From NCBI RefSeq assembly GCF_009911795.1, contig NZ_CP047898.1:248001-312000 (forward strand): a stretch of DNA of 64,000 bases, written 5' to 3'. The notes below the pieces were generated by a model. The model was not told the origin of the DNA. It saw only the letters and a list, made by a program, of their open reading frames with translations, and did not search any database. Shown here piece by piece: positions 1 through 8,089 of the stretch (its first letter is position 1; each line of letters opens with the position of its first letter). Position numbers and translations under genes: made by a program. The DNA comes from Pseudarthrobacter psychrotolerans. GTDB taxonomy: Bacteria > Actinomycetota > Actinomycetes > Actinomycetales > Micrococcaceae.

Positions 1-178
1 GCTGCCCGGCGCGTGATGCTGCGTGGAGCGTGTTGTACGTGGCGCGCTCGGCATCGGTGCCCAGCTCGCGGAAGGACCTGAGCAGCTTGATGCCAGCGCC
101 GACGACGACGGCGATCGCCAGCACAATCACCGCAACGGCGGCGGCACTCAGCAGGGGGGAGTCCGGCATGGTGCCCAT
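1..178 (-). CDS. Sensor histidine kinase, N-terminal fragment (runs off left edge)
   Basis: Only the first 59 codons are in the window; the rest lies to the left. The visible part has a short polar start, one strong hydrophobic segment at about residues 8-28, then a charged stretch (SFRELGTDAERATYNTLHAAS) that I recall from LytS-type sensor kinases next to acetate symporters in Arthrobacter. Two ATG codons, at 178 and 169, are possible starts. The gene is divergent from the DUF485/ActP pair, so a role in sensing the transported carboxylate is plausible. The kinase domain itself is not visible, so the family call rests on the N-terminus and the context. Confidence 0.5.
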   Translation of the reverse strand, partial: MGTMPDSPLLSAAAVAVIVLAIAVVVGAGIKLLRSFRELGTDAERATYNTLHAASRAGQ

Positions 179-349
179 CGTAGCGGCGGGTGCCGTTAGT
201 CGCAGCATCGTGACCGTTGAGCGACCGTTCGCACCGATGCTCTGGAATGGAGGCCTGCCGCACCGCAGAGTGATTGTAGTCACATTGATCGCATCCTGCA
301 CGCAGGCCGCGGCCGGTGTGAACCAGGCAAGTCTCAATGAGGAGGAACG

Positions 350-730
350 ATGGGTAACGATGCCCACACTCCGGACGCAGCGGCGTCCGTGGACTTCGAA
401 CAGGTTCAGTCGACCGAGCGGTTCCAGCAACTGCGCAAACGTCACCGCAGCTTTGTATTCCCCATGGCAGTCGCATTCCTGCTGTGGTACTTCGCATACG
501 TTCTGCTGGCCGATTACGCCGTCGGGTTTATGTCCACCAAAGTGTGGGGCAACATCAACATCGGCCTGATCCTGGGCCTGCTGCAGTTCGTTTCCACGTT
601 CGCCATCACCGGCTGGTACGTCAGCTACTCCAACCGGAGGCTTGACCCCATCGCGGCTGAGATCCGCAACGAAATCGAAGGCCATGAGTTCGACAAAAAC
701 GGCAACCGAGTGGGTGGAGTCACCAAATGA
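350..730 (+). CDS. DUF485 membrane protein, partner of the acetate symporter
   Basis: This is a 126-residue protein with two membrane segments (about residues 33-58 and 70-93) flanked by charged ends, which is the usual DUF485 (YjcH-like) layout and length. A strong ribosome binding site, GAGGAGGA, lies 5-10 nt before the ATG. Its stop codon overlaps the start of the following symporter (ATGA), so the two are translationally coupled. DUF485 proteins accompany ActP-type solute:sodium symporters. Their biochemical role is not settled; they are assumed to be small accessory subunits in the cytoplasmic membrane. Confidence 0.9.
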   Translation: MGNDAHTPDAAASVDFEQVQSTERFQQLRKRHRSFVFPMAVAFLLWYFAYVLLADYAVGFMSTKVWGNINIGLILGLLQFVSTFAITGWYVSYSNRRLDPIAAEIRNEIEGHEFDKNGNRVGGVTK

Positions 731-2343
731 TCGGAATTGCCACCGCGGTGGATGTGGCCGCGCTCAAGGACACCACCCTGCTGAACATGGGCATCTTCGG
801 CCTTTTCGTTGCAGTGACCATGGTCATCGTGCTGCGCGCCAGCCGCAACAACAAGACGGCGGCCGACTACTACGCTGCCGGACGCTCCTTTACCGGTCCG
901 CAGAACGGCACCGCCATCGCCGGCGACTACCTCTCTGCCGCTTCCTTCCTGGGGATCACCGGCGCCATCGCCATCAACGGCTACGACGGATTTATGTACT
1001 CCATCGGCTTCCTGGTTGCCTGGCTCGTGGCCCTGCTGCTCGTCGCTGAGCTGCTCCGCAACACTGGCAAGTTCACCATGGCCGACGTGCTCTCCTTCCG
1101 GCTCAAACAGCGTCCGGTCCGGATCGCTGCAGCCATTTCCACGCTGGCCGTCTGTTTCTTCTACCTGCTGGCGCAGATGGCCGGCGCCGGCAGCCTGATT
1201 TCCCTGCTCCTGGGCATCAGCGACTGGGGCGGACAAGCACTGGTGATCATCGTCGTCGGCGCCCTGATGATCATGTATGTACTGATCGGCGGCATGAAGG
1301 GCACCACCTGGGTCCAGATCATCAAGGCCATGCTGCTGATTGCCGGTGCTGCCGTGATGACCTTCTGGGTGCTTGCCATCTACGGGTTCAACCTCTCCGA
1401 CCTGCTGGGCGGCGCCGTGGAAACCTCGGGCAACCCGAACATGCTGAACCCCGGCCTGCAGTACGGCAAAACCGAAACGTCCAAGCTGGACTTCATGTCC
1501 CTGGGCCTCGCCCTGGTCCTGGGTACTGCCGCGCTGCCCCACGTGCTGATGCGCTTCTACACGGTTCCGACCGCCAAGGAAGCCCGCAAATCCGTTGTCT
1601 GGTCCATCGGGCTGATCGGACTTTTCTACCTGTTCACCCTGGTGCTGGGTTACGGCGCTGCGGCGCTGGTGGGCGCCGAAACGATCAAGGCTGCCCCGGG
1701 CGGCGTCAATTCGGCGGCCCCGCTGCTGGCCTTCTATCTCGGCGGACCGCTGCTCCTGGGCTTTATCTCCGCAGTGGCCTTCGCCACCATCCTGGCAGTG
1801 GTGGCCGGCCTGACCATCACCGCCGCAGCCTCCTTCGCCCATGACATCTACGCCAGCGTCATCTCCAAGGGCAAGGCAGACGCCGGCACCGAGGTCAAGG
1901 TGGCGCGGCGCACCGTGGTGGTCATCGGTGTGATGGCCATCCTGGGCGGCATCTTCGCCAACGGCCAGAATGTGGCATTCCTGGTGGCGCTCGCCTTCGC
2001 TGTAGCGGCGTCGGCGAACCTCCCGACGATTGTCTACTCGCTGTTCTGGCGCCGGTTCACCACCCAGGGTGCTGTGTGGAGCATGTACGGCGGACTGGGC
2101 TCGGCCATCATCCTGATCGTCTTCTCGCCGGTGGTTTCCAGCCTGAAGACCTCCATGATCCCGGGCGCCAACTTCGCCTTCTTCCCGCTGAGCAACCCTG
2201 GCATTGTGTCCATCCCGCTGGCGTTCCTGCTCGGCTGGCTCGGGACGGTGCTGGACAAGAAGCGCGAGGACACTGCCAAGCAGGCCGAAATGGAAGTACG
2301 TTCCCTGACCGGTGTGGGCGCGGAGAAAGCCGTGGAACACTGA
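727..2343 (+). CDS. actP: Cation/acetate symporter, solute:sodium symporter family (ActP/MctC-like)
   Basis: This 538-residue integral membrane protein has about 13 hydrophobic segments and the length expected of ActP. Early family signatures are visible, including the AADYYAAGRSFTGPQNG and AGDYLSAASFLG stretches at about residues 38-75. It would import acetate or other short monocarboxylates with a cation. The ATG overlaps the stop of the DUF485 gene by four bases. The tail after the last membrane segment is short and charged. A clear hairpin terminator follows at 2412-2444. Substrate range (acetate, pyruvate, propionate) cannot be read from sequence. Confidence 0.92.
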   Translation: MIGIATAVDVAALKDTTLLNMGIFGLFVAVTMVIVLRASRNNKTAADYYAAGRSFTGPQNGTAIAGDYLSAASFLGITGAIAINGYDGFMYSIGFLVAWLVALLLVAELLRNTGKFTMADVLSFRLKQRPVRIAAAISTLAVCFFYLLAQMAGAGSLISLLLGISDWGGQALVIIVVGALMIMYVLIGGMKGTTWVQIIKAMLLIAGAAVMTFWVLAIYGFNLSDLLGGAVETSGNPNMLNPGLQYGKTETSKLDFMSLGLALVLGTAALPHVLMRFYTVPTAKEARKSVVWSIGLIGLFYLFTLVLGYGAAALVGAETIKAAPGGVNSAAPLLAFYLGGPLLLGFISAVAFATILAVVAGLTITAAASFAHDIYASVISKGKADAGTEVKVARRTVVVIGVMAILGGIFANGQNVAFLVALAFAVAASANLPTIVYSLFWRRFTTQGAVWSMYGGLGSAIILIVFSPVVSSLKTSMIPGANFAFFPLSNPGIVSIPLAFLLGWLGTVLDKKREDTAKQAEMEVRSLTGVGAEKAVEH

Positions 2344-2411
2344 TCGATGACTGAGCGCGGAACAAGCCGACGGCCCGGAACAAGCGGGGACTCGGGAACA
2401 ACCTGACAGTC

Positions 2412-2444
2412 AGAGCCCCTGTGCCGTACGGCACGGGGGCTCTC
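2412..2444 (+). terminator. Hairpin terminator after actP
   Basis: The arms AGAGCCCC and GGGGCTCT enclose a second pairing, GTGCC/GGCAC, around a GTAC loop. The near-perfect stem lies about 70 nt after the actP stop codon. There is only a short T-containing tail, as is common in high-GC actinobacteria. It separates the symporter operon from the convergent small gene on the other strand and may act in both directions. Confidence 0.75.
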
Positions 2445-2508
2445 TCACGTTCAGGCTGCCGGCGACGTTTAAGATGGGTGCTCTGTGGCGTTCAGGCCGG
2501 CGGTGGCG

Positions 2509-2874
2509 TCATCGCTGATGGTGGCCAGCCGGCACGGCCGGACTGCCGTGCTGGCCATGGACCTGCCGATGCAGTGAGGGCGGGTCCCCCTGTGGAACAA
2601 GGATGCTGAACCGGCAGTCGGGTTGCAGGGGATCGATGTGCAGGGGCAGGTGATGATCCCGCGAGCACGCCTTCAGCTGATCGAGTGCGTCAGGGTCAAC
2701 GGATGCGCTTGCCACGTCAATCTCCAGGTGCAGGCCTTCACGAAGGGAATTAGCCCGCTTGAGGACTGAATAGAGGGCGTGGATGCTTTTGGCCGTGACA
2801 TGGCCTCTGGCCAAAACCTGTGCGCGGGCCTCATCGAGGTCAACGCGAACAAGAATGCTGAGTTTTTCTGTCAA
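2509..2874 (-). CDS. Hypothetical small protein (STAS/ANTAR-associated type)
   Basis: This 121-residue cytoplasmic protein has no membrane segment. The first 90 residues (MTEKLSILVRVDLDEAR onward) alternate hydrophobic strands and amphipathic helices, recalling small hypothetical proteins found near ANTAR regulators in Arthrobacter, possibly STAS-like. The last 30 residues are Pro/His/Gly-rich and look less natural, so the C-terminus may be altered. The TTG start has only a weak upstream purine stretch. It is divergent from the PAS-ANTAR gene, and the shared upstream region contains a perfect 13-bp hairpin. I do not recognise a defined function. Confidence 0.55.
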   Translation of the reverse strand: MTEKLSILVRVDLDEARAQVLARGHVTAKSIHALYSVLKRANSLREGLHLEIDVASASVDPDALDQLKACSRDHHLPLHIDPLQPDCRFSILVPQGDPPSLHRQVHGQHGSPAVPAGHHQR

Positions 2875-2891
2875 GGCTGGCTGCCCTTCAT

Positions 2892-2923
2892 TTGGTGGGG
2901 CCGCGACGCTGCGGCCCCACCAA
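2892..2923. promoter_or_regulatory. Perfect 13-bp inverted repeat upstream of a divergent gene pair
   Basis: The arms TTGGTGGGGCCGC (2892-2904) and GCGGCCCCACCAA (2911-2923) pair perfectly around a 6-nt loop, GACGCT. The element sits 18 bases upstream of the TTG start of the leftward hypothetical gene, so it would fold in that gene's 5' leader. It could be a leader hairpin, for example a target of the neighbouring ANTAR protein, or a terminator. It lacks the tandem double-hexaloop layout of classical ANTAR targets. Confidence 0.6.
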
Positions 2924-3150
2924 GAGTAGGCACATAATGTGACGCGCGCAACACATTGAATTGCTCGGGCACCTTCGATGCTGGGCGCCGGGAGGTGGGC
3001 TCCGCAGAATCAGGCACGTTCAGGCACCGGCTTGTGTACAGGCCGTAGAGTTCATTGCTGGTCGGTGCGGGGAGTGCCTGGCTTTGCAGGTTCATCCATA
3101 CTTAAAGGAATCCGTTGGGGCGGGATCCGAATACCGTCCGGAGGTCAGAC

Positions 3151-3837
3151 GTGCAGAACCCGTACACCTATTCCAGTGCTCTGGGCACCTCGGACTGCCC
3201 GACGGGGACCTTTCATTTAGATGTCTCCTCCGGCCTCATGGCGTGGTCCGGTGGCCTATACCGGATTCATGGATACGTGCGTGGGGACGTCGTGCCGACG
3301 GTGGAGCTTCTGCTGGCACACAAGCATGCCGAGGCCAGGCCGCGGTGCGCAGAGGTCATAGCCCAGGTTCTGCGTACGGGCGGGTACTTCTGCATCTATC
3401 ACCGCATCATGGATGCCCGCGGACGGTTCCGCCGGGTCCTCACGACCGGGGATGGGATGCTTGACCCGGCCGGGAAGGTGACAGGGATCAGCGGTCTCAT
3501 GATCGATCTGACCGAGACGGTCCGGAATGAGACCGATCAGGCCGCACGCGATGCCGTCGCCGGGGTGACGGCAAGCCGCAGCGAAATCGATCAGGCGCGC
3601 GGCATCCTGATGGGCAGGCTCCTGATCAGTGCAGAGGAGGCCTTTGATCTCCTCGTCAGTTGCAGCAGCCGCACGAACGTCAAAGTAGCCACCCTCTCCG
3701 CAGGCCTGGTGGACATCGCCAACAGCCGCCAGGCACCCGCCGTTCTGGACAGTGTGATTCGCAAGCTCCAAGCAAATGCCCTCCCGAAGCACGGGGGAGC
3801 CGGACGCGCAGGAGCCCTGGGAAGAGAACTGGGATAG
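3151..3837 (+). CDS. PAS and ANTAR domain response protein
   Basis: This is a 228-residue cytoplasmic regulator. Residues about 15-125 form a PAS-like sensor fold (LDVSSGLMAWSGGLYRIHGY near the start, then RGRFRRVLTTGDGMLD and GISGLMIDLTE). Residues about 145-205 are an ANTAR RNA-binding domain with the typical SEIDQARGILMGRL core followed by AFDLLVSCSSRTNVKV. ANTAR proteins act as antiterminators by binding RNA hairpins. I chose the GTG at 3151 because GGAGGT lies 7 nt upstream; an in-frame TTG at 3115 is less convincing. It stands alone, downstream of a divergent hypothetical gene. The signal sensed is unknown. Confidence 0.85.
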   Translation: MQNPYTYSSALGTSDCPTGTFHLDVSSGLMAWSGGLYRIHGYVRGDVVPTVELLLAHKHAEARPRCAEVIAQVLRTGGYFCIYHRIMDARGRFRRVLTTGDGMLDPAGKVTGISGLMIDLTETVRNETDQAARDAVAGVTASRSEIDQARGILMGRLLISAEEAFDLLVSCSSRTNVKVATLSAGLVDIANSRQAPAVLDSVIRKLQANALPKHGGAGRAGALGRELG

Positions 3838-4010
3838 GGACACTACAGGGCTCCGACCCCCTGCCATTGCGGCGGTGCCCCGGGTGTTCCACCAGGAGTC
3901 CCTTTGAACCAATACCGGGAATCCGTGTCCGGATCAACGACCCACATCCGTCCGGTATGGCGATGGTGTGAAACCTCTCATCTGCATAGCCGCAGTGCGC
4001 GGGTTCAGGG

Positions 4011-5894
4011 TCATAGGAGACTGCGGGCGGCGGCGGTGATGTGGTGGGCGGAGATGCCGGCGGCGTCGAGCAGTTCCTGGGGTGTGCCGGAGGTGGGGAG
4101 CGCCTTGACGGCGAGCAATGCAAGGTGGAGCCTGGGCGTGTTGACACTGGCGAGGGCTTCGAGGACGGCTGAGCCGATGCCGCCTTCGGGGTAGTGGTCT
4201 TCAGCGATGACAATCCGGCCCCCGGTGTCGAAGCAGGTCCGGCGGAGGGTTTCTATGTCGATGGGTTTGATGGAGTAGAGGTCAATGACGCGGGCGCGGA
4301 TGCCGGCTTCAGCCAGTTCTCCGGCGGCAGTCAGGCACTCGTGCAGCGTCACCCCGGCACCGATGAGAGCCACCTCGTCGTCGGGGCCGGCGTTGTGCAC
4401 CTTGCACCCGCCCAGCGGGAATTTCTCGTCCGGTCCGTAGATGACCGGGTACGCGCCGCGGGTAGCGCGAAGGTAGGAGATTCCGGGGGTGTCGGCCATG
4501 GTCTGGATGAGTTGGGCGGTGGAGGGGGCGTCGGCCGGATACAGGACAGTGGAGGTGTGTACGGCGCGCATGGCGGCGATGTCCTCCAGCGCCATTTGGG
4601 AGGGGCCGTCCTGGCCGATTTCGACGCCGGCGTGTGTGCCGACGAGCCGGATGTTGGCTTGGGATACTCCTGCCATCCGGATGAAGTCGAAGGGCCGGGA
4701 TACCAGGAATGCGGCGAAACTCGCGGCGAACGCGATGTAGCCGCGGACCGAGAGCCCGATGGCGGAGGCGATGAGTTGCTGTTCAGCGATGAACATTTCG
4801 AAGTACCGGTCCGGGGCGGCGTCTTTGAATTCGCCGGCGTGGGTCGAGTTTCCCACTTCGCCGTCCAGAACGACGATTTCGGGACGGGCGGCCAGTGCAG
4901 ACACGGCGGCGCCGAAGGCGGCCCGGGTCGCCACCTTATCGCCCACCTCCCAACGGGGGAGGCTGATGGCTGCCCGCGGATTGGGTGTGATCTCAGGCGT
5001 GCCCTGTTCGGGGAGGGTCGTGGTGATGCGCAGGTTGCCCGGGCCGCCGAGGGCTGCCACGGCACGTTCGGCCATGTCCTTGGGAAGCGCTTTGCCGTGC
5101 CAGCCGTTCCGGTCTTCGATCTCGGGAACGCCTTTGCCCTTGATGGTTTTGGCGAGAATGACCGTTGGTTGGTCGGGCCGGGATCGTGCGCTGGTGAGCG
5201 CGTCGTCGATCGCGGAAATGTCATGGCCGTCGATGACGAGGGGATGGGCGCCGAAGGCCTCTACCCGCCGGGCGTAGCGGTCCATGTCCCATTGGAGTTC
5301 GGTGGGGCCGTTCTGGCCCAGGCGGTTGACGTCCACGACGGCGGTGAGATTGCCCAGCTTGTAATATGCGGCCTTGTCCAGGGCCTCCCAGATGGACCCT
5401 TCAGCCAGTTCGCTGTCCCCGCACAGGACCCAGGTCCGGTAGGGCAGCCGGTCCAGGTACCGTCCGGCCAGTGCCAGCCCGACCGCGTCCGGCAGGCCCT
5501 GGCCCAATGAGCCTGTCGCCACGTCAACCCAAGGCAGGAGCGGTGTGGGGTGGCCCTGCAGCCGGCTACCGAACTGCCGGTAGGTATGGATGAGTTCGTC
5601 CTCCTCGACGACGCCGACCGCCCGGTACATGGAGTACAACAGCGGGGAGGCATGGCCCTTGGAAAAAATGAGGTGGTCGTTGGTCGGCAGCGACGGCTGG
5701 TCCCAGTCATAGCGGAGGTGCCGCTCAAGCAGGACCGCCATGAGATCCGCAGCCGACAACGATGAGGTCGGATGGCCGGACCCGGCCTGTGTGCTGCACC
5801 GGATGGAATCCACCCGCAGTTGCGCCGCCAGACGCCCGATGAGCCCGGCCTGCGCGGCGGTCATCGGTGCCCGGGCCTCCTGATGTTCGGTCAT
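4011..5894 (-). CDS. tkt: Transketolase, full-length single-chain
   Basis: This 627-residue thiamine-diphosphate enzyme exchanges two-carbon ketol units between pentose-phosphate intermediates. It has the shorter form (about 620 residues) of animal-type transketolases. The N-terminal half has SGHPTSSLSAADLM (about residues 39-52), the GHASPLLYS stretch and the ThDP-binding GDSELAEGSIWEA...NLTAVVDVNRLGQ region. The central pyrimidine-binding domain carries DGEVGNSTH and FEMFIAEQQLIASAIGLS, with the catalytic glutamate in IAEQQ. The C-terminal domain ends with RIVIAEDHYPEGGIGSAV. The ATG overlaps the stop of a short upstream reading frame. A similar gene is usually secondary to the main tkt, so a specialised pentose role is possible. 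Confidence 0.9.
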   Translation of the reverse strand: MTEHQEARAPMTAAQAGLIGRLAAQLRVDSIRCSTQAGSGHPTSSLSAADLMAVLLERHLRYDWDQPSLPTNDHLIFSKGHASPLLYSMYRAVGVVEEDELIHTYRQFGSRLQGHPTPLLPWVDVATGSLGQGLPDAVGLALAGRYLDRLPYRTWVLCGDSELAEGSIWEALDKAAYYKLGNLTAVVDVNRLGQNGPTELQWDMDRYARRVEAFGAHPLVIDGHDISAIDDALTSARSRPDQPTVILAKTIKGKGVPEIEDRNGWHGKALPKDMAERAVAALGGPGNLRITTTLPEQGTPEITPNPRAAISLPRWEVGDKVATRAAFGAAVSALAARPEIVVLDGEVGNSTHAGEFKDAAPDRYFEMFIAEQQLIASAIGLSVRGYIAFAASFAAFLVSRPFDFIRMAGVSQANIRLVGTHAGVEIGQDGPSQMALEDIAAMRAVHTSTVLYPADAPSTAQLIQTMADTPGISYLRATRGAYPVIYGPDEKFPLGGCKVHNAGPDDEVALIGAGVTLHECLTAAGELAEAGIRARVIDLYSIKPIDIETLRRTCFDTGGRIVIAEDHYPEGGIGSAVLEALASVNTPRLHLALLAVKALPTSGTPQELLDAAGISAHHITAAARSLL

Positions 5895-6070
5895 CGCAAA
5901 TCACCTTTCGCCCGTTCAAGAGTCCTCGTGTCCCGGGACGCCTGATATATGTCATACGCCGATGCCAGTTCCTGCGGAAGACGCAACTTGCCCGAGCGTC
6001 CCCGCGCCGGCCGGTCTCCCCGGGACTTTGCACGCCAATGCGGCCTCTGGGCGCGCGAAGCCGCCAGCAC
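5891..6070 (-). CDS. Short reading frame coupled to transketolase (small protein or gene remnant)
   Basis: This frame encodes 59 residues from a GTG at 6070. The last 33 (starting GKLRLPQELASAYDIYQASR) read like genuine protein: amphipathic, helical and well balanced. The first 25 are Arg/Pro-rich and look non-coding. Its TGA overlaps the transketolase ATG in an ATGA arrangement, the usual sign of translational coupling in this genome. No ribosome binding site is visible at the GTG. It may be the C-terminal remnant of a gene truncated by the same events that damaged the next two genes, or a real small protein. I do not recognise the family. Confidence 0.35.
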   Translation of the reverse strand: MLAASRAQRPHWRAKSRGDRPARGRSGKLRLPQELASAYDIYQASRDTRTLERAKGDLR

Positions 6071-6170
6071 CGGGGCAGGCGACGCTGGCTGTTCTTCCGA
6101 TCAGGTGGCGCCGGCCCACCTGGGCTTGGCTGCGACCCGGTGGAGTGCCCTGTGCCGGGCGCGGGTTTCA

Positions 6171-6545
6171 CTAGCGGTACTTCCCGGTGCGCCAGCGTTC
6201 CACCCAGCCAGCATCAAGGTTTTCGCCGCGGACGCCGACGGTAACCACCACGCCGACCTCGGCAACGTCCTTCCACGGGATGCGGATCAGCCGGGAGGAG
6301 GGAGGCGTGCCTCCGAAGATCCGCGTCCCGAGGACCGGGCCGGTGAGCAGTGCGCTCAGGACCGGGGCCGGAGCTCCCTCCGCGATTCGTTCGCCGATCT
6401 CAATGCCGCTGATTTCCAGGTCGTCGACCGTGGTGACGGGCCTGCCTTCGCTGTCGAGGACCTGCCGGTCGAGCAGGTGGAGTTACGCATCGAGGGTCCT
6501 TCCGGCTGCCTGGGGCGCAGGTTGCAAGGGGCGGTGGATGCTCAT
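6171..6545 (-). pseudogene. PRC-barrel-like protein gene with in-frame stop
   Basis: The frame from ATG 6545 to TAG 6171 would encode 124 residues but is broken by TAA at codon 21 (6485-6483). After the stop the sequence reads LHLLDRQVLDSEG, TTVDDLEISGIEIGE, LLTGPVLGTRIFGG and RIPWKDVAEVGVVVTVG, a pattern I recognise from PRC-barrel-like proteins encoded next to NRAMP transporters in Arthrobacter. A single C-to-T change in a CAA codon would explain the stop. The ATG overlaps the stop of the upstream transporter remnant (ATGA), so the two were once coupled. No alternative start after the stop has a convincing ribosome binding site. Confidence 0.6.
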
Positions 6546-6950
6546 GAACCGGCTTCTGTCACGATCATCGGCGGGATCGCCGCCAGGGAGGCGGCCAGGA
6601 CGATGACGAGATAGATCATGGCCAGCACATTGACGGGCCGCCTGTTGACGTGCTTTCCCGTGTACTGCGGATCATTGGCAACGATGAGAATCGGCAGGTA
6701 TGTCAGCGGCAGCGCAACGGCGGAAAACACCACTGAATATTCGGTCACGAGCACCGGATCGATGCCTGTGGCCAGGACGCAGAGCCGATTACGAGGCAGA
6801 TGATCATGGCCAGATGGAGGCGGGCGGCCTGGACGGGCCGGCGGAACTTGCCCCAGGACCAGCCGAAAAACTGGGTCAGGGATGGCCGCTGGACAGCGTG
6901 GTTTCCAGGGCTGCACCGAAGGTGGCCACAACCCTTATGTCCAGCTTCGG
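6542..6950 (-). pseudogene. NRAMP-family metal ion transporter, C-terminal remnant with frameshifts
   Basis: Three pieces in different frames line up with the end of an NRAMP (MntH-like) divalent-metal transporter. They are VVATFGAALETTLSSGH (about 6885-6945), FFGWSWGKFRRPVQAAR through HLAMIICLVIG (about 6783-6880), and TGIDPVLVTEYSVVFSAVAL through NVLAMIYLVIVLAASLAAI (6542 to about 6775). At least two frame changes separate them, and the N-terminal two thirds of a normal transporter of about 430 residues is missing. The end is coupled to the PRC-barrel gene, which is also broken. The multiple lesions make real decay likely, unlike the single-base frameshifts elsewhere in this window. Confidence 0.65.
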
Positions 6951-6960
6951 GCTATTGGGC

Positions 6961-7293
6961 CGCTGCCGTCGATGTTTGAACCCGTCTGGCTGCGGCCAAG
7001 GTTGTCACGGCCGTTGTCCTGGTTCTACGGGAGTCCTGGCGCTGAGGGGTTACTCCTTAATGCATAACGGCCGGTCAGGATCACGCACACAGAAAGGAGG
7101 CCCCCGCCGCGGTGCTTCACATGCCTGAGCATGACCGGTCACCGCCTCCGTAAGTCCGCGCGGCGCATGCCTGGAAATTTTTGTGGTCCACGCCACGTTC
7201 GCGCCCATCCCTTGTTGGTGCTGTTCCGAAGTACTGGTGTCCCCTTCCGGGGGCGCCAACTTCACACGCGCGTGTATGAGGAGATTTTTCCAA
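6961..7293. other. Intergenic region before the CHRD gene
   Basis: No reading frame with protein-like composition was found on either strand. Its left part may contain further unrecognisable transporter remnant. The part from about 7080 is presumably the promoter and leader of the CHRD gene and includes AAGGAGG at 7094-7100 and a small CATG...CATG inverted repeat near 7119. No confident promoter boxes were identified. Confidence 0.4.
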
Positions 7294-8064
7294 ATGAATA
7301 AAACACTTCGCTTTATGGCTGTTCCCACGCTCGCTCTCGGTGCCTTGGCACTCTCCGCCGTCCCCGCGATGGCCGCCGACCAGTCCTACCAGTCCACCCT
7401 TGGTCAGATCAACGGCAGTTCGGCCTCCGGCACCATCACTGTGGACGTCAAGGGCAATCAGGCCCACGCTGTCCTGAACGTGTCAGGTCTGCCGGCCACT
7501 TTCATGAACGCACCCTACCCGCACGTCCAGCACATCCACGGCGGCGCCATGGGCCTCTGCCCTCCCGCCTCGGCTGACAAGGACGGCGACGGCGTGGTCT
7601 CCACCACCGAAGGCGCGCCATCCTACGGCGCCATCGTCACCACGCTTTCCACTAGCGGCGACACCAGCCCTGCGGCCGGGCTTGACCTTAAGCTCGCCGG
7701 CCAGGGTGCCAGCTATACCGTTGACCGCACGTTCGAGCTGAACGCCGAGACCAAGGCAGCCCTGGAAGCGGGCACCGCCGTGGTGGTTGTGCACGGCCTT
7801 GACCCCGCCACACTGAGCCCGGCAGGCCAGGCAGCCAAGTCCGACCTTGTTCCCAGTCTTCCACTGGCCGCGACGTCCCCCGCACTGTGTGGGACTTTGA
7901 AGGCCGGTCAGATGAAGATGCCGGCAGGCGGCGCTGACACCGGCGTCACGCCGGAATCCGGGACTGACACCGGTGCCCTGGCCCTTGGTGGCGGCCTGGT
8001 GCTGGTAGCACTGGCCGGCGGCGCCTACGTGGTCCGTCGCCGCGGCGCCGGTTCAGCGGCCTAA
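7294..8064 (+). CDS. Secreted CHRD domain protein with C-terminal membrane anchor
   Basis: This is a 256-residue exported protein. An N-terminal signal peptide (basic MNKTLR, hydrophobic core, cleavage after AVPAMA) is followed by a CHRD-type domain (ADQSYQSTLGQINGSSASGT, AHAVLNVSGLPATF, HVQHIHGG). Near the C-terminus a linker leads to one membrane segment (about residues 224-243) and an RRR tail. This resembles a cell-wall sorting signal but has no LPxTG motif; TPESG precedes the helix. The ATG at 7294 is preceded by GAGGAG, and upstream in-frame codons give no signal peptide. A class F sortase gene follows 25 nt later, suggesting co-expression at the cell surface. Confidence 0.88.
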   Translation: MNKTLRFMAVPTLALGALALSAVPAMAADQSYQSTLGQINGSSASGTITVDVKGNQAHAVLNVSGLPATFMNAPYPHVQHIHGGAMGLCPPASADKDGDGVVSTTEGAPSYGAIVTTLSTSGDTSPAAGLDLKLAGQGASYTVDRTFELNAETKAALEAGTAVVVVHGLDPATLSPAGQAAKSDLVPSLPLAATSPALCGTLKAGQMKMPAGGADTGVTPESGTDTGALALGGGLVLVALAGGAYVVRRRGAGSAA

Positions 8065-8089
8065 GCTCGAGCCGACTGGAGCCAGCACC

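Noticed and set aside
625-2340. 571-codon open frame on the minus strand
   Set aside because: It is antisense to the actP symporter and made of His/Gln/Gly/Asp-rich sequence without hydrophobic core; a typical high-GC shadow frame.
4194-5510. 438-codon open frame on the plus strand
   Set aside because: It is antisense to transketolase, which has all family motifs.
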